NCBI GenBank assembly: GCA_050181465.1
Contig: JBFXDD010000001.1
Coordinates: 62,001 to 126,000 of the forward strand
Direction: 5' to 3'
Length of the DNA stretch: 64,000 nucleotides
Source: JACRLW01 sp050181465
GTDB taxonomy: Bacteria; Planctomycetota; UBA1135; UBA2386
How positions within the stretch are numbered: position 1 is the first letter of the stretch; each line of letters begins with the position of its first letter. A model generated the notes under the pieces. The model saw only the letters and a list, made by a program, of their open reading frames with translations, ran no database searches and was not told where the DNA came from. The position numbers and the translations under genes were made by a program. Shown in pieces: positions 1-7,858 of this stretch.

Positions 1-1
1 A

Positions 2-1749
2 CCGCATCTCGTCCGCCAATTGCTCGCGTGCGTCACCGACGGGGAACGCGTCGAGCGGCGGATCAAGGAGTTGCCGGAGAAGCTCGCCGACCTGCTCGAG
101 GCGTTCCTTCGCGAAGCGCCGCATCGTCGCGACCTTCAGCAGGTGCTGAACGGCGGCGGCAGTGCGTTTCGGAGTCCGTTCGAAGCCGAAGCGTCCCTGG
201 TCGCGCTCATGCGAGAGGGCTTCCTGTATCGGCTCGACGGCGGTGAAGGATGGGCGGTCCCGCTGGAGTTGGCGACGAGCCTGGCGGAACAACGTCGCCG
301 GCAGGCCGCCGAGCTGCGCGGGTCGCTCTCGCTGAAGGGGTTCCTTCACGAGCGCTACTACGGGCGCGCCGAGAACGATCCCGACGGCCGCGACAAGGCG
401 CTCGAGCACGCACGGCGGATCTACAAGATCTATCTTCTCGAAGGATCGATCCAGAGTCGGATCGGACGGCTGCCGCAGGACGTGCGCGCGGTCTTCGATC
501 GCGTGTTGTCGATCCACGGCGGGATCCTTCCGATCGAGGATCTCGGTCGAGTCGCCGAGGATCTGGACGTCGAGATCGATATCGATCTGCTCAAGAAATG
601 CCTCGAAGACGGGATGCTCGGAACGATCGCACCGTTGCGCTTGTCGCGCTTCGGTCTGTTGACGATCGAGCGCGCAGTCATCGTGTTCTACGAGGTCGCG
701 CTGGCGTGTCTGTCGTCGTGGGATGAGACCCATGGGCCGCCGCGGGTGGACGAGGTGCTGTGTGCGGGCGTCGACATGGTCGGCAACATCGGCCGCTTTC
801 TCCGCGACGTGGCCCAGACACGGGTGCAGTTCACGGTCGAAGGTCAGATCTACAAGGCCTCTGCGAAGCGGATGACGAAGAGCTTCCTCGGGATTCCCGG
901 TGGGTTCTTGCCGCTCGAGATCCAGGCGCGGTTCGCCTACCAATTCTCCCTGTCGCGTCGACTCGTCGAGCGAAGTGGTGAGCGTGCGTTGAAGCTTTCC
1001 TCGCGCGGCTTCGAGTTCGAGAGCGAACCGCTGCTCGAGAAGCTTCGCGCCATGCTCGCCTTTGCGGTCGAGGAGCGAGCGCCGTCGGGCGAGCACTATC
1101 ACCAAGTGCGTCTGCGGCGAATCCTGCTGCGGCTGTTACGACGCCTGGAGCCGGATCGGTGGCACGAGATCCTGTTCGTCCCGTTCCTCGCACGGAACGG
1201 TTATCTCGGGAAGCTCGACGAGTTGCGGGTCGAGGACTACTTCGCTTCGCGCTTCAAGAGCGGGGACTACCAACCCACCGAGAGCGTGCAGCAGGTGTGC
1301 CTCCACCTCGCCGATTGGGTGAAGCGTCGGCTGTATCCACTCGGCATCGTCGACCTTGGCTTCCGCGACGGTCGTCCTTGCGCGCTGCGGCTGTCGCGCC
1401 TGGGTGCGGAACTCCTCGGCAACGACGCCGCCGCGGAACTCGGTGGGATGCGTTCGAGCATCGTGGTGAATCCGGACTTCGAAGTGCTGTTGTTCCCCGG
1501 CGACGACGAGCATGAGGTGGTCCACGCGTTCGATCGGTTCTGTGTTCGGCACAAGAGCGATCACGTCCATCACTTCCGACTGTGTCGGGATAGCGTTCAG
1601 GGTGCGCTCAAGGACGGCATGACGATGGCGCAGATCGTCGCCGAGTTGAACGACCGCAGTCGGGTGCCGTTGCCGCAGAACGTCCTCTACAGTGTGGAGG
1701 ACTGGTGTGACCAGGCCGGAGTCCTGACGCTTGCCCCGGATCGAGTGCT
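2..1749 (+). CDS. XPB/Ssl2-type helicase-associated domain protein (partial at both ends)
   Basis: The frame is open from the first codon of the window up to the N run, so both ends are missing; a TTG at 20 is only the first start-like codon. About 580 codons are visible. The C-terminal part reads like the helicase-associated (XPB/Ssl2 N-terminal, Helicase_C_3-like) domain: a winged-helix-like stretch ending in SRLGAELLG, then a segment IVVNPDFEVLLFPGD followed by HHFRLCRDSVQGAL and a second helical part with LPQNVLYSVEDW. In such proteins this domain is found with or without an attached DNA helicase. No Walker motifs are visible here, so the helicase motor, if present, lies outside. Role in DNA repair or transcription is inference from the family name only. 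Confidence 0.6.
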
Positions 1750-1849
1750 NNNNNNNNNNNNNNNNNNNNNNNNNNNNNNNNNNNNNNNNNNNNNNNNNNN
1801 NNNNNNNNNNNNNNNNNNNNNNNNNNNNNNNNNNNNNNNNNNNNNNNNN
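1750..1849. other. Scaffold gap (100 N)
   Basis: Exactly 100 undetermined bases, the usual placeholder for a join of unknown length. The helicase-associated gene before it and the thiE-like gene after it happen to share a reading frame across the N run, but they belong to unrelated families and must not be joined. Confidence 0.98.
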
Positions 1850-2185
1850 CTGCCCGAACGGGCATGGATCGGCCGCTCCGTGCACGATGAGGTCGAGATC
1901 GACCAGTCGGTCGGCGCGGACCACTTGTTCCTGGCACCGATCTTCCCGACTGTGTCGAAGCCCGGGCATCCCGGGCTGGGGACCGATCGCGCGGCCGTCC
2001 TGACTCGCCGAGCCCTTGCACCGGTGGTGTGGCTCGGCGGGCTCGACGAACGACGGCTTGCGGAGCTGCGACCGCCGCTAGGAGTGGCGGGATTCGCATT
2101 CCTGCATCGCGACTGGGCAACGACCGTTCCTCAGACCCGGGCGCTCGTCGCGCAAGCAGCGGCGGTTATGTTTCGCAGCAAGTGA
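1850..2185 (+). CDS. thiE: Thiamine-phosphate synthase / TenI-like protein (5' partial)
   Basis: The last 111 codons of a TIM-barrel protein of the ThiE/TenI family; the 5' end is lost in the N run. ThiE joins HMP-diphosphate and HET-phosphate to make thiamine monophosphate in the cytoplasm. Visible family hallmarks are IGRSVHD, then GADHLFLAPIFPTVSKPGHP with the following GLG, then the strand PVVWLGGLD. A thiL gene 380 bp downstream in the same direction supports thiamine synthesis: ThiL uses the ThiE product. The N-terminal half with the HMP-PP binding residues is missing, so ThiE cannot be separated from the regulatory or aminohydrolase-like TenI homologues. The stop overlaps the next start (GTGA). 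Confidence 0.75.
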   Translation: MPERAWIGRSVHDEVEIDQSVGADHLFLAPIFPTVSKPGHPGLGTDRAAVLTRRALAPVVWLGGLDERRLAELRPPLGVAGFAFLHRDWATTVPQTRALVAQAAAVMFRSK

Positions 2186-2559
2186 ATCCGTATCAGGTTC
2201 GCCGCTGGCTGCGCAGGATCCTCTTCCCGCTGATCGTGCTGGGAGTCGGTTACCTACTGGTCACTCTCCGCTTCGAGACCGCGCCGCTCGGTCAACTGCT
2301 CTATACGGACCGGCTCGAGGAGGGTGCGCTCGTGGTCCTGCACCGCCGGCCGAACGAGCTTCGCCCGGATGCTCTCGTGTTCTTCGCGACCGCAGATGGG
2401 ACGGCCTGCGCCGAGGTGGCCCGAGTCGTGACCCAGCCCGACGGCAGCGAGATCGTGCACCTCGAGGGAACTGCCGCGACGGCCTTCCCCGACGGCGTTC
2501 CTCGCCCGGTCGTGCTCGGTGTGGTGCTGACGACCTTCGGCGGTGCGCGCGCGGAGTGA
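2182..2559 (+). CDS. Small single-TM protein, weakly signal-peptidase-like
   Basis: A 125-residue protein starting at GTG 2182, which overlaps the preceding stop as GTGA; this tight coupling is why the start was chosen. It has a basic N-terminus (VRRWLRR) and one hydrophobic segment at about residues 12-26, then an extracytoplasmic domain of about 100 residues. The layout, and phrases such as LEEGALVVLHRR and LRPDALVFFAT, resemble the beta-barrel of S24/S26 signal peptidases (product-site loop, then GDVVVF-like strand). However, no SxM catalytic serine motif and no clear lysine are visible. It may be an inactive relative or something unrelated. It sits between thiE-like and thiL genes, but no thiamine role can be read from it. 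Confidence 0.6.
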   Translation: MNPYQVRRWLRRILFPLIVLGVGYLLVTLRFETAPLGQLLYTDRLEEGALVVLHRRPNELRPDALVFFATADGTACAEVARVVTQPDGSEIVHLEGTAATAFPDGVPRPVVLGVVLTTFGGARAE

Positions 2560-2563
2560 AGCG

Positions 2564-3511
2564 ATGGTCGGCGCGGAAACTCCACCGGGCGGGGAACGCC
2601 GATTCGTCGATTGGCTGCAGCGCTTCTTCCGGACGCGCGACGCGCGGGTGAAGCTCGGGATCGGCGATGACGCCGCACTCCTGGTTCCGCGAGGTTCCGC
2701 GACCGTGGTCTGCTGCGATCCGGTCGTCGAAGGCGTCCACTTCCGGGCCGGCACGCCGCTAGGGGCCGTCGGTCACAAGGTCGTGATGCGCAACGCCTCC
2801 GACCTCGCCGCCATGGGGGCCCGGGCCGATGCGCTGTTGGTCTCCGTGGTCGCCCCCCGCGGCCTCGCGTCGACGGCCCTGAAAGAGTTGTTTCGTGGGA
2901 TTCGGCGGGCGGCGCGCCAACTGGATGCCAGCGTAGTGGGCGGCGACTTGGCCGCGAGTGACGGGCCCATGGTTGTGACGGTGACCGCAGTCGGCAGCCT
3001 CCATGGTCGAGCGCTCCGACGCGATCGCGCGAGAGTGGGTGATGCGGTGTTCGTGAGCGGACCGCTGGGCGGTTCGATCCTCGGTCGGCACCTGCGGATT
3101 CGGCCGCGGCTCGACGTGGGGGAGAGACTCGCTCGCATGCGTGGGGTCGGGGCCGTTCTCGACATCAGCGACGGCTTGGTGTTGGACCTGATGACTCTCC
3201 TTGCCGCGTCGTCGCCGTTGCTCGGCGCCGATCTCCATGCCGACCGGATTCCCATCCATCGCGATGCGCGGCGCCTCGCCGGTCAAAGCGGCGGTACCGC
3301 GATGTCGCATGCGCTAGGCGACGGCGAGGACCACGAACTCCTCTTCACCCTCCGCCCGACCGCCGCGCGGCGAGTCGGCGCATTGGAAGCCCTCGGCTGC
3401 CGGCGTATCGGCTCGGTCACGCCAAGTCCCGGAGTTCGACTGGTAGACGATCAAGGCCTCGTCGTTCCCATCGAGTCCCTCGGCTATGAGCACGTCCTGC
3501 CACCGCCATGA
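2564..3511 (+). CDS. thiL: Thiamine-monophosphate kinase
   Basis: 315 residues, the usual ThiL length. ThiL phosphorylates thiamine monophosphate with ATP to give the cofactor thiamine diphosphate. The PurM/AIR-synthetase-like fold is recognisable from GIGDDAALL near residue 34, the CDPVVEGVHF strand, MRNASDLAAMGA (the Mg/ATP-binding stretch), the GGDLA motif, the DAVFVSGPLG strand, LDISDGL in the C-terminal domain and GDGEDHELLF near the end. The start ATG 2564 lies 4 bp after the preceding stop; a longer in-frame start overlapping that gene is possible but adds only seven residues. The stop overlaps tsaE (ATGA), so thiE-like, the membrane gene, thiL and tsaE look like one transcript. Confidence 0.93.
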   Translation: MVGAETPPGGERRFVDWLQRFFRTRDARVKLGIGDDAALLVPRGSATVVCCDPVVEGVHFRAGTPLGAVGHKVVMRNASDLAAMGARADALLVSVVAPRGLASTALKELFRGIRRAARQLDASVVGGDLAASDGPMVVTVTAVGSLHGRALRRDRARVGDAVFVSGPLGGSILGRHLRIRPRLDVGERLARMRGVGAVLDISDGLVLDLMTLLAASSPLLGADLHADRIPIHRDARRLAGQSGGTAMSHALGDGEDHELLFTLRPTAARRVGALEALGCRRIGSVTPSPGVRLVDDQGLVVPIESLGYEHVLPPP

Positions 3512-3996
3512 CTGAGCTCCACGACTTCGCCGACCTGGAACTCGCCGATGCCGCCGAAACCACGGCGCTCGGGCAGTGGATCGGCTCGCGGCTGCGGGCC
3601 GGGGACTTCGTCGCGCTGTTGGGCGAACTCGGCGCCGGAAAGACGACCTTCGTCCGCGGCCTGGCTCGCGGCCTCGGCCTGGAGGACCCCGACGCGGTCG
3701 CCAGCCCCACCTATCTGCTCATGGTCGAGCATCCAGGACCGCTCCCGCTCCGCCACGTCGACGCCTACTTCGCTCCTCGGACCCGGGCATTCCTCGACGA
3801 TGGAGGGGGAAGTTGGCTCGCCGAGGAGGCCGGGGTGACCGCGGTGGAATGGGCCGATCGCATCGCCGATCTCTTGCCTGTCGATCGCCTCGAAGTCCAC
3901 CTTGGGGCCGGCGGAGCCGGTCGACGGGTGCGGCTGCGCGGTTCGGGTCGGTTCGCCTGGCTGGCGGACTTTCCGGGACTGCCGGGTGGACACTGA
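3508..3996 (+). CDS. tsaE: tRNA threonylcarbamoyladenosine ATPase TsaE
   Basis: 162 residues. TsaE is the P-loop ATPase that resets the TsaB-TsaD complex during synthesis of t6A37 in ANN-decoding tRNAs. The Walker A is GELGAGKTT at about residues 39-47, followed by the family hallmarks SPTYLLM, HVDAYF and VEWADRI, in that order. The C-terminal tail after residue 130 is GC-rich and poorly conserved. The ATG overlaps the thiL stop by four bases. Another t6A enzyme domain (Sua5/TsaC) is encoded at 55387-56493 in this window. No tsaB or tsaD is seen here. Confidence 0.92.
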   Translation: MTELHDFADLELADAAETTALGQWIGSRLRAGDFVALLGELGAGKTTFVRGLARGLGLEDPDAVASPTYLLMVEHPGPLPLRHVDAYFAPRTRAFLDDGGGSWLAEEAGVTAVEWADRIADLLPVDRLEVHLGAGGAGRRVRLRGSGRFAWLADFPGLPGGH

Positions 3997-4028
3997 ACCT
4001 AGCTGCGGTCGATATCGTTAGGGCGCAC

Positions 4029-4679
4029 ATGAGGTCCCGCCCAAAGCGACGAGTTCCCTCGGCCGCGGCCGACGAGGAACTCGCAGTCGATCATCTCGCG
4101 CGCTTTCGCGATGGTGATCGGGACGCCTTCGACGCGATCGTGGCGGACTTCCAAGATCGGTTGATCCAGTTCTTCTACCGGCTGAGCTGGGACCTCGCGC
4201 GGGCAGAGGATCTGACGCAGACCTTGTTCCTGAAGTTGCTCCGCGGCGCGGCGCGGTATCGGCCGGAGGGCAAGCTCTCGACCTACCTGTTCCGCATCGC
4301 CACCAACCTCTGGATCGATCACTACCGCGCGACTCGTCCGCACGCACGGGTCTACTCCTTGGACCAGGCGCTGCTCGACGGTTACGAGCCGAGCACGGAC
4401 TCGCCGACGCCCAGCGCGCGGGCCGAAGCTCGCGAGGAGAAGGAGCAACTGCGCCGCAACCTCGAGCGCCTGACCGAACCGCATCGCCTCGTGTTCGAGT
4501 TGGCGGTCTACCAGGGTCTTCCCTACGCCGACGTCGCGAGGGTCTTGGACATTCCGGTGGGAACCGTGAAGTCGCGGATGCACCACACTGTTCGGGCGCT
4601 CCGAGAACTGATGGAGGATCGCGGCGAGGCCCGCGATGGCAACTTTCGCGGGGCCGGGCCCAAGGCGGTTGCCTCATGA
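4029..4679 (+). CDS. ECF-type RNA polymerase sigma factor
   Basis: 216 residues from ATG 4029. Sigma-70 region 2 spans about residues 25-100: the core-binding helix around LIQFFYRL, the acidic stretch RAEDLTQTLFLKLL, and the -10 recognition part LSTYLFRIATNLWIDHYR. Region 4 lies at about 140-195, with the helix-turn-helix YADVARVLDIPVGTVKSRMH. There is no region 1.1 or 3, which defines the extracytoplasmic-function group. The linker between regions 2 and 4 is rather long. Its stop overlaps (ATGA) the next gene, a one-TM protein in the usual place for the cognate anti-sigma factor. In this GC-rich DNA an upstream alternative frame continues to 3576, but the sigma homology begins only after 4029. 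Confidence 0.88.
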   Translation: MRSRPKRRVPSAAADEELAVDHLARFRDGDRDAFDAIVADFQDRLIQFFYRLSWDLARAEDLTQTLFLKLLRGAARYRPEGKLSTYLFRIATNLWIDHYRATRPHARVYSLDQALLDGYEPSTDSPTPSARAEAREEKEQLRRNLERLTEPHRLVFELAVYQGLPYADVARVLDIPVGTVKSRMHHTVRALRELMEDRGEARDGNFRGAGPKAVAS

Positions 4680-6208
4680 CCGAGAATCCGACCCCGATCT
4701 CGGAGGACGGCGGCGTGGTTGACCTCGGTCGGAACGAACCGATGGGAGTCGTCGACTATGTCCTCGGCGAAGGCTCGCCTGCGGATCGGCATGAGTTCGC
4801 CGAACGGCTCGGTCGAGAACTCGAACTCGGCATCCAGGTCGGGGAGGCGATGGACCTCTTCGAGTCCTATCGCGTGCTCGAAGTCACGCCGTCCGGGCGA
4901 GTGATGACGACGTTGCGTCGTGAGTTCGAACGGCGACGGCGGTTGCGTGGTCTGCGGGAAGTGCCGGCACCCTGGCCGCTGTTCGCGATCGCCGCAGCCG
5001 CAGCGATCTGGTTCGCGCTGAGCTGTCTCGGTGCGGCTTGGTTGGACGGGCGTCAGCGCGCTGCAGTTGCCGTCAGCCTCGATGGGCTGCCGCGCGCCGT
5101 CGCGGCTGCCGACTCGATCGTCACCGTGCCGACCGCGTTGGCCGTAGCCGGTCTCGCGAACCCCGAGAACTCGGGTATCCAAGTTCGTTCGATTGCGGAA
5201 CGCTTCGCTTCGCGACCGGACTTTGGGCCGGAGTTTTCCGCGGCGCTCGAGAAGGTTCTGGCGCGGCCCATCGGACGCTTCGAGGACACCGCACTCTTGG
5301 CCGAGAACTTGGTGTCGCGGGTCCAACACCGTCGCGGACTCGGTCGGAGTCGATCGCTTCGTGAGGAGCCCGCGTCGCTGGTGTCTCCTTGCGGTGGTTC
5401 GGTGATCCATGCGCGTGCGGACGCTCTCGCGGCCGAGATGCTCTCGAGGTTGGCGCAGATGGAACCCGAGCAAGGCATGGATCCGGAGGAGCAGGCGCTC
5501 GTGCTCCGGGCGCTGGTTGCCAAGGGCGTCGCCGATGCAACCGGGCGTGCGCGATTGACCGCGCTGGCGGATGTGTTGTGCGACGTCGTCGACCTGCTGC
5601 CGCCCGGTCCGCGCGTCTCGGTGTTGTTGGCCCTGGCAGAACACGCCGTCGATGCGCCGGCGGATTACGGCCGATTCGTCGCGGATCGGACGGACGCCCT
5701 CCTGGCCACGATCCTCAGTCCGCGCCCCAACGGTGGCCGTCCGCATCTCCTGCACTGGGGCGAGCCGCTTCCGAGGATCGCCGACGCCGGTCGGCTTCTG
5801 CGGATCGCACCGGCCTTTGGAACCAGTGCCGACCGAGCGTTCTTCGCGCGATGTCTCCTGGCTGCTCACCTCGAAGAGCGCGTGGCACGCTCCACTCGCT
5901 TCGAACACCCGGAGTTGCTCGCTGCACAGGTCTACGGCTTCGGCGATCTCGTGGATCGGGAAGCCGCGGACCACGCGCTCCGCTTCTGGCCGCTGCGCCT
6001 GTTGACGCCTGACTACCGGACGATCGTGCATCGGACCTGGGGGAGTTTCCCGATCCGCGCAGGGTGGGCAGAGGTCAAGGGACAGATCCTCGGGCTGGCC
6101 TGCGAACCTACGCCGGTGAGTTTGTCGGACACGGCCGCACTGCTCTTGGCGCTGTGCGCCGATGCGGCCGACGTCGAAGATCCGTCGACGCGCGCGCTGG
6201 GTAGCTGA
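4676..6208 (+). CDS. Single-TM protein, putative anti-sigma factor with large extracytoplasmic domain
   Basis: 510 residues, ATGA-coupled to the ECF sigma gene. A cytoplasmic part of about 95 residues (MGVVDYVLGEGSPADRHEFAERLG resembles the short helical anti-sigma N-domain with an aspartate/glutamate-rich start) is followed by one strong hydrophobic segment at about 98-121 (PLFAIAAAAAIWFALSC). About 390 residues of mostly helical sequence then lie outside the membrane. The classical zinc-binding HxxxCxxC motif of ZAS anti-sigma factors is not visible. The anti-sigma assignment rests on position, topology and translational coupling, not on homology. The outer domain matches no family that I recognise and could be the sensory part. 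Confidence 0.55.
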   Translation: MTENPTPISEDGGVVDLGRNEPMGVVDYVLGEGSPADRHEFAERLGRELELGIQVGEAMDLFESYRVLEVTPSGRVMTTLRREFERRRRLRGLREVPAPWPLFAIAAAAAIWFALSCLGAAWLDGRQRAAVAVSLDGLPRAVAAADSIVTVPTALAVAGLANPENSGIQVRSIAERFASRPDFGPEFSAALEKVLARPIGRFEDTALLAENLVSRVQHRRGLGRSRSLREEPASLVSPCGGSVIHARADALAAEMLSRLAQMEPEQGMDPEEQALVLRALVAKGVADATGRARLTALADVLCDVVDLLPPGPRVSVLLALAEHAVDAPADYGRFVADRTDALLATILSPRPNGGRPHLLHWGEPLPRIADAGRLLRIAPAFGTSADRAFFARCLLAAHLEERVARSTRFEHPELLAAQVYGFGDLVDREAADHALRFWPLRLLTPDYRTIVHRTWGSFPIRAGWAEVKGQILGLACEPTPVSLSDTAALLLALCADAADVEDPSTRALGS

Positions 6209-6300
6209 CGTGCTCGCGATTCGGCGTGCCGCCTCGCATTTGCCCAGGGCCGGCGTATCGGTCACGATGCGATGTCCGTCCGATCCTCGGGCGGTCCGTC

Positions 6301-6306
6301 AAGAGG
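6301..6306 (+). promoter_or_regulatory. Ribosome binding site supporting a TTG start
   Basis: AAGAGG lies six bases upstream of TTG 6313. It favours that codon as the start of the TolC-like gene over the GTG at 6226, because translation from TTG also gives a well-formed signal peptide. Confidence 0.45.
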
Positions 6307-6312
6307 TTTCGT

Positions 6313-7827
6313 TTGCCCACCACGCGGATCCACGCCGTCGCCAGCTTCGTTGCGCTCGCCGCGCTCGGTCGTCTCGTCGCGCAAGACCCGAGTCCACCGC
6401 TCGTCGAGCCGATTCGTCTCTCGCTCGAGGACGCGCTTCGCCTCGGCCGTGAGAACAACCTCGATCTGCGGGCCCAGGAGCTGAACGCCCTGCTGCGGGC
6501 TCACGATCTGCGGATTGCCGAGGCCGTGTTCGAGCCGGAGGTCTTCGGCCGAGCTTCGGTCGCGAAGACCAACAACCCGAGCACCAACGTGTTCCAGCCG
6601 CAGATCGTGCGGCGCACCGCGAGCGGACTGTTCGGGCTCCGCCAGCGGATCGCAACCGGCGCGTTGTACGAGTTCACGTTCACGCCCCTCCGCACGCGGC
6701 AGACTGCGTCGATCGCGGGATTCCCTGCCGGGCAATACTCGATGGAACTCGCGGCGCGAGTGACGCAACCGTTGCTTCGCGGCGGCTGGAGTGGATCGGT
6801 GTTGAGTGATGTTCGCCAGGCCGAGGCCGCAGTCGACGCAGAGAACGCCCGCTTCCGGGCCAGCGTGCAGACGACCTTGCTCGACATCGTGCGCGCGTAC
6901 TGGGAGTTGGTGTTCGCACTCGGCGATCGCCGGGTGAATCTGGAGGCCCTGGACCTGGCGCTGGAACAACTGCGGATCACGAGCGAGCGCATCCGTGTGC
7001 AGGAATTGGCCGAGCGGGATCGAGTGTTCGACGAAGCGGACGTGGCGCGGCGGAAGGAGGCGCTGATTCGCGCCGAGAACGAGATTCGGCGGCGCGAGGA
7101 TGCACTTCGAAGCCTGCTCTTCGGGGAGCGAGATCCGGTCCTTTGGAGCCGGGAGATCGAGCCGCTCTCACCGATCGAGACGCAGTTCGAACCGCCCAGA
7201 GAAGAATGGCAGCAGGTCGCCGCCACCGCGCTCGCACGTCGGCCGGACCTGCGGGCACTCGAGGCAGAAGTGACCGCGGCGGAACTGCGTTACGACCGTT
7301 CGGTGCGAGACGTCATGCCGCGCTTGGATCTCGTGGGCGAGTACTCGAGCGACGGCACGCAGACGACGTCGATCGATGCGTGGCGCGATGTGACGGATCT
7401 CGAGTTCCCCGACTGGAGTCTCGGGTTGGAGTTCTCGTTCCCCATCGGCAACACGAGCGCTCGGGCGGCCAGAGATCGCGCGATGGTGGCGTGGGAGCAA
7501 GCTCGCCGAAGGTTGCACGCCCTCGAGGTGACGGTCCTCACCGAAGTGCGCACGGCGCTGCGGGATCTGACGACGGCAGCCGAAGCGGTGCGTGCTGCGG
7601 CCGAGTCGGTTCGCTTGGCCGAGACTCAACTCGACACCGCCCGTGAACTCCTACGGGTCGGTCGCGGCACCATCTTCGAGGTGCAGCAGCGGAACCAGGA
7701 ACTCCTGGATGCCCGTCAGCGCCTACTGCGCAATCAGCTGGACTACCGCATCGGTGAGGCACAGCTTCGTCGAGCGCAGGGTCTGCTGGAGGCACCCGGC
7801 AGCCTCGGTTCGGGGGCGGGCTCGTGA
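6313..7827 (+). CDS. TolC-like outer membrane efflux protein
   Basis: 504 residues from TTG 6313. The first 20 residues form a signal peptide (basic start, then VASFVALAALG, probable cut after VAQ). The mature protein shows the two internally repeated halves of the outer membrane efflux protein (OEP) family: LSLEDALRLGRENNLDLRAQE opens the first repeat, and long helices rich in Ala, Arg and Glu alternate with beta-strand segments (FTFTPLRTRQTASI). The second repeat has ARRPDLRALEAEVTAAE and ends with RTALRDLTTAAEAV and the RVGRGTIFEVQQRNQEL helix. Such proteins trimerise into an outer-membrane channel with a periplasmic tunnel. No membrane-fusion protein or inner-membrane pump gene is adjacent, so the partner and substrate are unknown. 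Confidence 0.85.
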   Translation: MPTTRIHAVASFVALAALGRLVAQDPSPPLVEPIRLSLEDALRLGRENNLDLRAQELNALLRAHDLRIAEAVFEPEVFGRASVAKTNNPSTNVFQPQIVRRTASGLFGLRQRIATGALYEFTFTPLRTRQTASIAGFPAGQYSMELAARVTQPLLRGGWSGSVLSDVRQAEAAVDAENARFRASVQTTLLDIVRAYWELVFALGDRRVNLEALDLALEQLRITSERIRVQELAERDRVFDEADVARRKEALIRAENEIRRREDALRSLLFGERDPVLWSREIEPLSPIETQFEPPREEWQQVAATALARRPDLRALEAEVTAAELRYDRSVRDVMPRLDLVGEYSSDGTQTTSIDAWRDVTDLEFPDWSLGLEFSFPIGNTSARAARDRAMVAWEQARRRLHALEVTVLTEVRTALRDLTTAAEAVRAAAESVRLAETQLDTARELLRVGRGTIFEVQQRNQELLDARQRLLRNQLDYRIGEAQLRRAQGLLEAPGSLGSGAGS

Positions 7828-7858
7828 CGCCCTTTGGAGCAGCGGCTAGAACCATCTG

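Noticed and set aside
2..1749. TPP riboswitch expected before the thiamine genes
   Set aside because: The 5' end of the thiE-like gene is lost in the N run and no THI-box-like sequence is visible downstream.
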